Below are positions 58,022 to 64,000 of a stretch of DNA of 64,000 nucleotides, one piece after another. Position 1 is the stretch's first letter; each line of letters opens with the position of its first letter. A program made the translations under genes and the position numbers. Source of the DNA: Coriolopsis trogii (taxonomy: Eukaryota > Basidiomycota > Agaricomycetes > Polyporales > Polyporaceae); NCBI GenBank assembly GCA_020543525.1, contig JAHYIO010000033.1, positions 1,984,001-2,048,000 of the forward strand, given 5' to 3'. The notes under the pieces were generated by a model that worked only from the letters and a program-made list of their open reading frames with translations, was not told the DNA's origin and ran no database searches.

Positions 58022-61000
58022 GTACCCCCCTCTGAATGCTCGTGTCCTCACGAGCAGCGTCATGGTGGTACATATGGGTTGTGTGGGCCGGGTGCTGTAG
58101 GGAATTGTGTATGGAAGTCTTGGACAAGATCCGCAGTGTGTTCAAGATCTGTTGCAGCTTCCCTGAGTTGTGCTTGGGTCCGTACTCTTTCCAGCAGATG
58201 AGGTACTGCAGCTTGTGCCAGCAACTATAGTACCTTGAGTCCCAAATCTCCGCGATCTCAATGGGCGCTGGTTCTGGTGGTTTGCAATCTGGTATAGTGC
58301 TGGGTCAATAAGCGTGGAGGAGGGATATGTGGAAGACTGGATGGATCTTCATCGTGTGAGGGAGTTGGAGTTCGTAGGCAAGGTTGCTGACTTGTTTCAC
58401 AACCGGGTGCCTTCCCACAAACTTGTCAGCAAGTTCCCTGGGGATGTCCACGATGCGCAGGTTGCACGTGTTGAGCCACACCTTTTGGCCTTTGCGGAAG
58501 GTGGGTGTCTGTTGTACGTGCATATCGTGGTACTGTTTCATGCGTTCTGCTGCAAGTCAGAGTGTGGCTGTAGCATCTTCGTGGGCATTGGCAAGCTGCT
58601 GCAGTCGTGCATCTACGTCCGCCACATAAGTGACTGGGTTGGCCAGAATATGGAACTGGGGTTGATATTCTTGTATCAGAAAGAACGGTGAGTAGCCTGT
58701 CACTGAGTGGACTTGGGAATTGAGTGCAAACTCTGCGATGGGCAGCCATCTAACCCAGTCTTCCCTCCTCTGGCTGCAGAAAGCATGGAGATATGCCTCG
58801 GTCTCCTGGTTTAGTCATTCCGTCTGACCATTGGTCTGAGAATGATAGGCGGTTGACATCCCGCTCTTGATGCCCAGTCCCTTGAGGATGCCGCGGAAGA
58901 GTTCAGATGCAAACTGAGGTCCTCAGTTGGAGATGATCTTGCGTGGTAAACTGTGATGCCCGAAGTACTTGCGGATGAAGATGTTAGTGGCCCCTTCTGC
59001 ATTGATCTCCTTGTTGCAGGGTGCTAGATGAGCGAGTTTGCCATGTCGATTGACTATGACTTGGATCATATTGAAGCTATTAGCCAAAGGAAGGCCAACA
59101 ATGTAGTCACAAGTGACGATCTGGCCTGGCCCATCTGGCACCTCATTGGGCTTGAGTTGTTCATGAGGCTTCTCTTGCACAGGTTTCGTGTGCTGGCATG
59201 TGTCACATGTGTCCACATAGTCTTTGATAAACTTCCCCATATTGGGCCACCAGTAGTTGCGCGAGACAAGCTCAAGCATCTTAAACTATCCTGGGTGTCC
59301 GGCCGGGGGTGAGTTGTGGTGGACTTTGACAATCTCCGTATGGAGGGATGCATCCTTCGGTATATAAACTTTGCCGCGATACAACAGCAGGCCTGCTTTA
59401 ACATTCCAGTCGACCAGGTCATGCTATAGACCCACAGGGCCCAACTTCTCGACCGTCTTGAGGGCTTCAAGCACCTGCTTGTTCTTGGTAGGACAAGCAC
59501 GGATCTTGCAGAGGAGTGACTTGTCAGTGACAATAGTGGTGTGTTTGCATTGTGCAGCCAGAATGCAGAACTGCTTGGGGCGCAGCATGACCTGCTCGAG
59601 GTTGTCATCAGCGTCGTCCACCTGGTGATCCGGGCATTGCGAGAGGGCATCTGCACATCCATTCGAAGTCCCCGACTTGTGCGAGATGATGAAGTCGAAG
59701 CGGGATAAGTAGAGTGCCCATTGTGCCTGTCGACACATGAGATGTTGCATGTGTTTCCAGTACTCGAGATTCTTGTGGTCCAACTGGATTTTGAACATGT
59801 TGGGCAGGCCTTTGAGATAGTGCTGCCATGCCATGAGAGCGCGAATGATTGCCAGCATCTCCTTGTCGTAGATCTTGTAGTTGCGCTCTGCATCAGACAT
59901 GGACTCCAAGTGATATGCAACCAGGTGCCATTTGCCATCATCCTATTGTTGCGCAAGGACTCTGCTCATAGCGTAGCCCGAGGCATCAACTTCGATTTGT
60001 GTTGCATAGTTTGGATTGTGGAGGCAGAGGATGGGGTTCCTGATGAATTGCCTCTTGAGCTCGTCAAAGGTGGTCTGCTCCTCTTTGCCCCACTGCCAGG
60101 GTGTCTTGCCTGTAAGGTGGTCTAGGGGTCTGCAGATCTGACTGAAGTCCTTGATGAAGCGACGATAGAAGTTTGCAAAACCTCTGAACTTGCATACATC
60201 AGACGTGTTGCATGGGGTCGGCCATTCCGCAATGCCTTTGACCTTGACTGGATCCATCTCAACGCAGTTGTGAGAGACTACCATGCCCAGGTACTTGACC
60301 TTCAGAGCCTCAAACTCACACTTCTCTGGTTTGCAGAACAGATCGTGCTTCTTTAATTGTTCCAACACCTCCTTTGTGACTGCGCAATGTTCCATGAGGT
60401 CGTTTGAGAAGATGAGAATGTCGTCGAGGTAGATAGTGAGCTTCCCTTCAATGATGAGGTCCTTTAAGATGTTGTTCATATACACAGAGAATGTGCTGGG
60501 CGAGTTTGACAAGCCGAAAAACATAATGTTGGGTTTGAAGAGGCCGCAGTTTGTCACACATGCTGCCTTCCACTCGTCACCAGTCTTGATGCGTATGTTG
60601 TTGTACCCCCACTGGATGTCCAGTTTTGTGAAGATTTTCGTGTTCTTGAGGTGATCGACCAGTTCAGAGACCAATGGGATTGGGTAGTGGTTTTTCACCG
60701 TAATGTCGTTGAGGCATCAATAGTCCTGCACTGGGCATAGGCTGCCATCCTTCTTCTTGACAAAGAAAAAAGGTGACAATATAGGTGACTTGGACTCGCT
60801 TATGTAGCCCTTGGCCAGGTTCTCTTTGATGAACTTGTCGAGTTCCCCTTGTTCATTGGGTGACAGTGGGTATATACGGGGGTGGAACATTTTTATGTTG
60901 GGCACAAGCTCAATGGCATGGTCGTAGAGTCTGTGGTCTGGGAGGCGTTCTGAGGCTTCCTTAGAGAAGACGCGTAGATACTGGTGGTACTGTGGTGGCA

Positions 61001-63148
61001 CGATTTGTTCAGCCGTGCACACCTCACGTTTCTGGTACTCCTGCTCAGCCAGTTGCTTCGAGTAGGTATAACCCGCCATTGCAAACAGTTATGGACTATC
61101 TGCCAGGTTGTGACCATCTTCCCATAATTGGAGTAAGCTGTCCTCTGAGCCATCCCATGTTGGTGCCAGAACGTTGTCACCCTCATCGGCCATGAGTGTT
61201 GCCCATATCGCGCCCACCTTCCAAATCTTCTGTTTCTGCTGAGAATGTTGATGTGCCATGGGCCAGTCCCCTGTATCATGCATTTCTGCCTGAGCGAGCT
61301 GACGGTCCAATTGGTATGCATGACACTTGTCCATACACCAGGACAGACACATAGTGCCCTGGTCCCAGTCGATTTGCGGGTTGTGTCTGCATAGCCAGTC
61401 AAGGCCAATGATGATGTTCTCTTCCCTGATGTCTGTCACTGCGAGTACTACCTTTTCTCGATGTGTGCCAACCTGTAGATCCAGGATAGCAGCCTCAGAG
61501 ATGGTTCCTGCACAGTTCAGAGTTTGATTGATGTTGTAGAGGGGAATGAGGTGTTGCAGTTTGTGTGTCGCGACATTGTTGTCGTGGACGAAGCATGGAC
61601 TGATGAAGGTGGTGGCAGCTCCACTGTCCACCATTGCCACTTACTGATTTTTGTTGCTGTTTGCCGATAAGTTGTACTGGGATGTGAAAGTGCTGGCCCA
61701 AATGATTGATCTCATAAGTGATACCAGCGTCTAGTACAGCATATCGACTGGATGTATAGGGACGGCCACACACGGCGTCGAGTGTCATCCTTATCAAAAA
61801 TCCTCCGCTTTGTCCTGCTTGACGACTTGTGCGGTTGTGGTCGACGTGGAAGCCAGCTTCGCTTCCAGGCCCTTGATGATGTCCTCAAGTTCGCCGACTT
61901 GCGTGGCGGCCACTTTGTTGGATTGGCAGTTCCACGCAAGGTGACCAACCTTGCCGCAGAGGCAACAGGTTTGGGTCTCCACCTTGGGTGTTGCAGTGGT
62001 GGTGGACTTCTAAGGTTGGTGTCCCTTCCCCTTAGTTTGCCAGGGTCGGAACTGAGCCGCCTTGACCTGCGCAAGTGACTGCGCCATCTTCAGGATGACT
62101 CCCTACATCTTGCTGAGGTTGGAGACGACACTGGTGGTGACGGCGAGGTGGCGCTGAAAATTGACTGGAAGTGTGTCTTGGTACCGTACACGTCTGTCTT
62201 CAGCCAATAAGGCTGTGCACGCAAGGAGTGCGTTGAACTTGGCTGTCCACTCTTTGAGGTTGGCTATCTTCGGACCATTTGCGCCCTGGCACCAGTGTTT
62301 GAGCTTGTCCAAAGCTGCTGCCTTATCGTTGATGGCACAGAAGTGGGTAGTGAAGTTGCTTTCAAAGTCATAGAAGTCAGCCCAAGCTGAGTCGAGCTTG
62401 GTGTAGTAGGGTAGGGCCTAGGCTGCATCCCTGGTCAGCAGGTTCAGAAGTGTCATAAACTTCATCCCCGTTGTGAACGAAATGTCGGGGAGTAGTATGA
62501 AGAAGGTCCTGGCCCATGCAAGGTACACTAATGCCTCTGCTCTGTCCTTCCCATCATACGGTGTGGGCATGAACATTTTGAGCATACTATCCAACAGTGT
62601 AGAGCTCATGTTGGGTGAAGCATGACCAGAGGTTTGAGTTCGAGCGGGAGATCGTGGAGGGATGGGGGGTGGGGAGTTCAGGTCAATGACATCAGGTAGA
62701 GGTAGAGGGGTAGTGCAGGCAATTGACGTATGTCGCTGTTCTAAGCGCTCCACTGCCAGTGCAATCCCCAGGGGTATCGGTGAAGCAGGTGGAGGCATGG
62801 GTTGTTGACTCACTGGTTGGCTAGGTGCTTGTTGTACTACACCTTACAGAGTTGGTCGTGACATGTCGCATACAGGTTCGGCTGATGGGTTAGCTAGTCG
62901 GTCTCGGGTGAGCTTCTCGTTGTTGTCCATTGGTTTAACAAATGGCGTGTTTCGGACGTTGATGAATGACTTGTAGCGGTTGCCACACAGTTGGTGGTCA
63001 CAGATGACAAATTTCTTGTGGATGGGATCGTACGCAGTGTCTCGTTGAAAGCGTACGTCCAACGCTTACACAACGTAGGTCCTAGGAGTAATGCCAGGGT
63101 GGATTGGGTTTGATATTCACTGGCACTTGAAAGAGAGTTTCAACCTAG
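58022..63148 (-). pseudogene. Inactivated gag-pol of a Ty3/gypsy chromovirus
   Basis: Read on the minus strand the domains come in chromovirus order: gag (about 63060-62020), a CCHC zinc knuckle (CCLCGKVGHLAWNC, near 61970), an aspartic protease with VDSGAATTF (61630), reverse transcriptase (about 61080-59950) with YLDD (near 60430), RNase H (about 59910-59430), and integrase with an HHCC-like zinc-binding region ending CDTCQHTKP (59210). A degenerate chromodomain near the end includes KLQYLICWKEYGPKHNS (58200). Nearly all of this is in a single reading frame, broken by about a dozen in-frame stop codons, with a local frame disturbance near 61640-61800. It is therefore not functional. The element belongs to the fungal genome and is not an infectious agent. 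Confidence 0.88.
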
Positions 63149-63972
63149 TGTCGCAACCTGTGGTCAAGCAAGATGTGGAAGGGAGACTGAGACGTTAAGC
63201 GAGGGTGAGAGTACAAGTCTTGTGCAGCGAGAGTGGAGCAAGGCTCGACACACAGGGCTGGAGACAAGTTGTATTGAGAGAATGTAAGTGAATGAAAATA
63301 CAGCGTGTTACAATCTACCCTTACTTCTGACTAGTATCATCTTGTTCCTTACCATTTCATCATGTCCTCTGTCCCTTGTCGTCATCCTGCTTACTCTTCG
63401 TCCTCCTGCATGCATCGTTCGTCTTTTCGTCATCACCTTTACATATGCTTAATCATCTTTGCTATCTATATCTCCTCGCTCAGTCAGCCCATCTATATAT
63501 AAACCCAGATCTGTCAGCTTAGCTATATATAACCCCTGCTCAGTCATCCGCAGCCTCATGACTCCGTTTCTATGGTACTGCCATGACACTATACTGTTTA
63601 TGGCAGGCTACGTTGTACTATATATAATAGCCGAGTTTTCCATCAAGGAACCCCAGCTTTAATCTCCTCGTTTACCTAATCTGTACCATCAGGCTTCTGA
63701 ATAGAACGGTGTTCTATTCACTCTTCACACCTTTGCGACATCTCGCTGCGCACTCGAAGGCCATAGCATCCCTCGCTTAGATCGATCTTAACACAGCGAG
63801 GCTCACCTGGAGACAAGAGGTTGAAACTGAAGTCTCCAGATGGCGAGCGTCTACTACTTATATAAGGAGAACAATAAGCGCTAGGGACAATAGATCACAG
63901 GCGCACGCAGGAGCACTGGAACAATAGTGGAAGCATGGGCAAGAGAACAATGGAAATGAGGGGTTCATGACA
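63149..63972 (-). repeat. 5' LTR of the chromovirus, interrupted by another LTR
   Basis: On the minus strand this begins TGTCATGAACCCC (63972) and ends GGTTGCGACA (63149), with the TG...CA ends of LTRs. After removal of the 488-bp insertion and one 5-bp duplication it is about 331 bp, the same size as the solo LTR at 52513. It retains CpG at several places where the other copies have TG or CA. Confidence 0.82.
63306..63793. mobile_element. Solo LTR of a second family nested in the chromovirus LTR
   Basis: A 488-bp insertion with ends TGTTACAATC and GATCTTAACA (TG...CA, with inverted TGTTA/TAACA) is flanked on both sides by CAGCG (63301-63305 and 63794-63798), a perfect 5-bp target duplication. 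It contains TATATATAAACCC-type strings and no coding region. These are the properties of a solo LTR of an LTR retrotransposon. It is not similar to the host LTR. Confidence 0.8.
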
Positions 63973-64000
63973 CTATTTGCGTTATAAATGCCTACCCCAA

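Noticed and set aside
63100..63148. A tRNA primer-binding site next to the 5' LTR
   Set aside because: The bases after the LTR end do not resemble the usual tRNA-complementary TGG start. The element may be self-priming or the site may be decayed.
1..64000. tRNA or rRNA genes, CRISPR arrays, secondary-metabolite or defence clusters
   Set aside because: I looked for tRNA B-box-like strings and clustered biosynthetic domains and saw none. CRISPR arrays are not expected in a fungal nucleus.

Overview
The window is nuclear DNA of a filamentous basidiomycete, most likely an agaricomycete mushroom or polypore. Genes are split by many 45-70 bp introns, intergenic gaps are short, and the first 51 kb is GC-rich. 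Two coding regions have an architecture I associate with agaricomycetes: a zinc-finger protein with three C-x4-C fingers and a protein with a C-terminal domain of unknown function. The species cannot be fixed from the sequence.

From about 1 to 51.2 kb the window is a dense run of mostly housekeeping genes on both strands. In order: a CYSTM-type small protein (+), cytochrome c1 (+), a SAC3/GANP protein of the Thp3/LENG8 type (+), tRNA-splicing endonuclease subunit SEN2 (-), dynein intermediate chain (+), alanine:glyoxylate aminotransferase (+), sulfite reductase beta subunit (-), ribosomal protein L30 (+), an Arp9-like actin-related protein (-), a zinc-finger protein (-), phosphomannomutase (-), Vms1/ANKZF1 (-), DNA polymerase delta catalytic subunit (+), an ETP1/BRAP2 RING protein (-), a Nudix hydrolase (+), V-ATPase assembly factor VMA12 (-), ataxin-10 (+), Paf1-complex subunit LEO1 (-), a conserved hypothetical protein (+), a small hypothetical protein (+), condensin subunit BRN1 (-) and an EF-hand-like hypothetical protein (+). 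There is no gene cluster or operon. What links neighbours is shared divergent promoters, some only 110-385 bp long. Several carry visible sites: three MluI cell-cycle boxes before POL3, a repeated CCACGTGACTG between BRN1 and its neighbour, and telobox-like motifs before RPL30.

From about 51.8 kb to the end the DNA becomes AT-rich, with no host gene I can support. It holds at least two, probably three, copies of a non-autonomous hAT-like DNA element (the best one has a perfect 8-bp target duplication), a solo LTR, degenerate tandem repeats, and an almost full-length but inactivated Ty3/gypsy chromovirus on the minus strand (57.8-64.0 kb). That element's 5' LTR is itself interrupted by a solo LTR of another family with a perfect 5-bp target duplication.

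I found no prokaryote-style system, CRISPR array, tRNA or rRNA gene. The most unusual points are a probable AT-AC intron in POL3 and the strictly C-to-T pattern of the stop codons that break the chromovirus.
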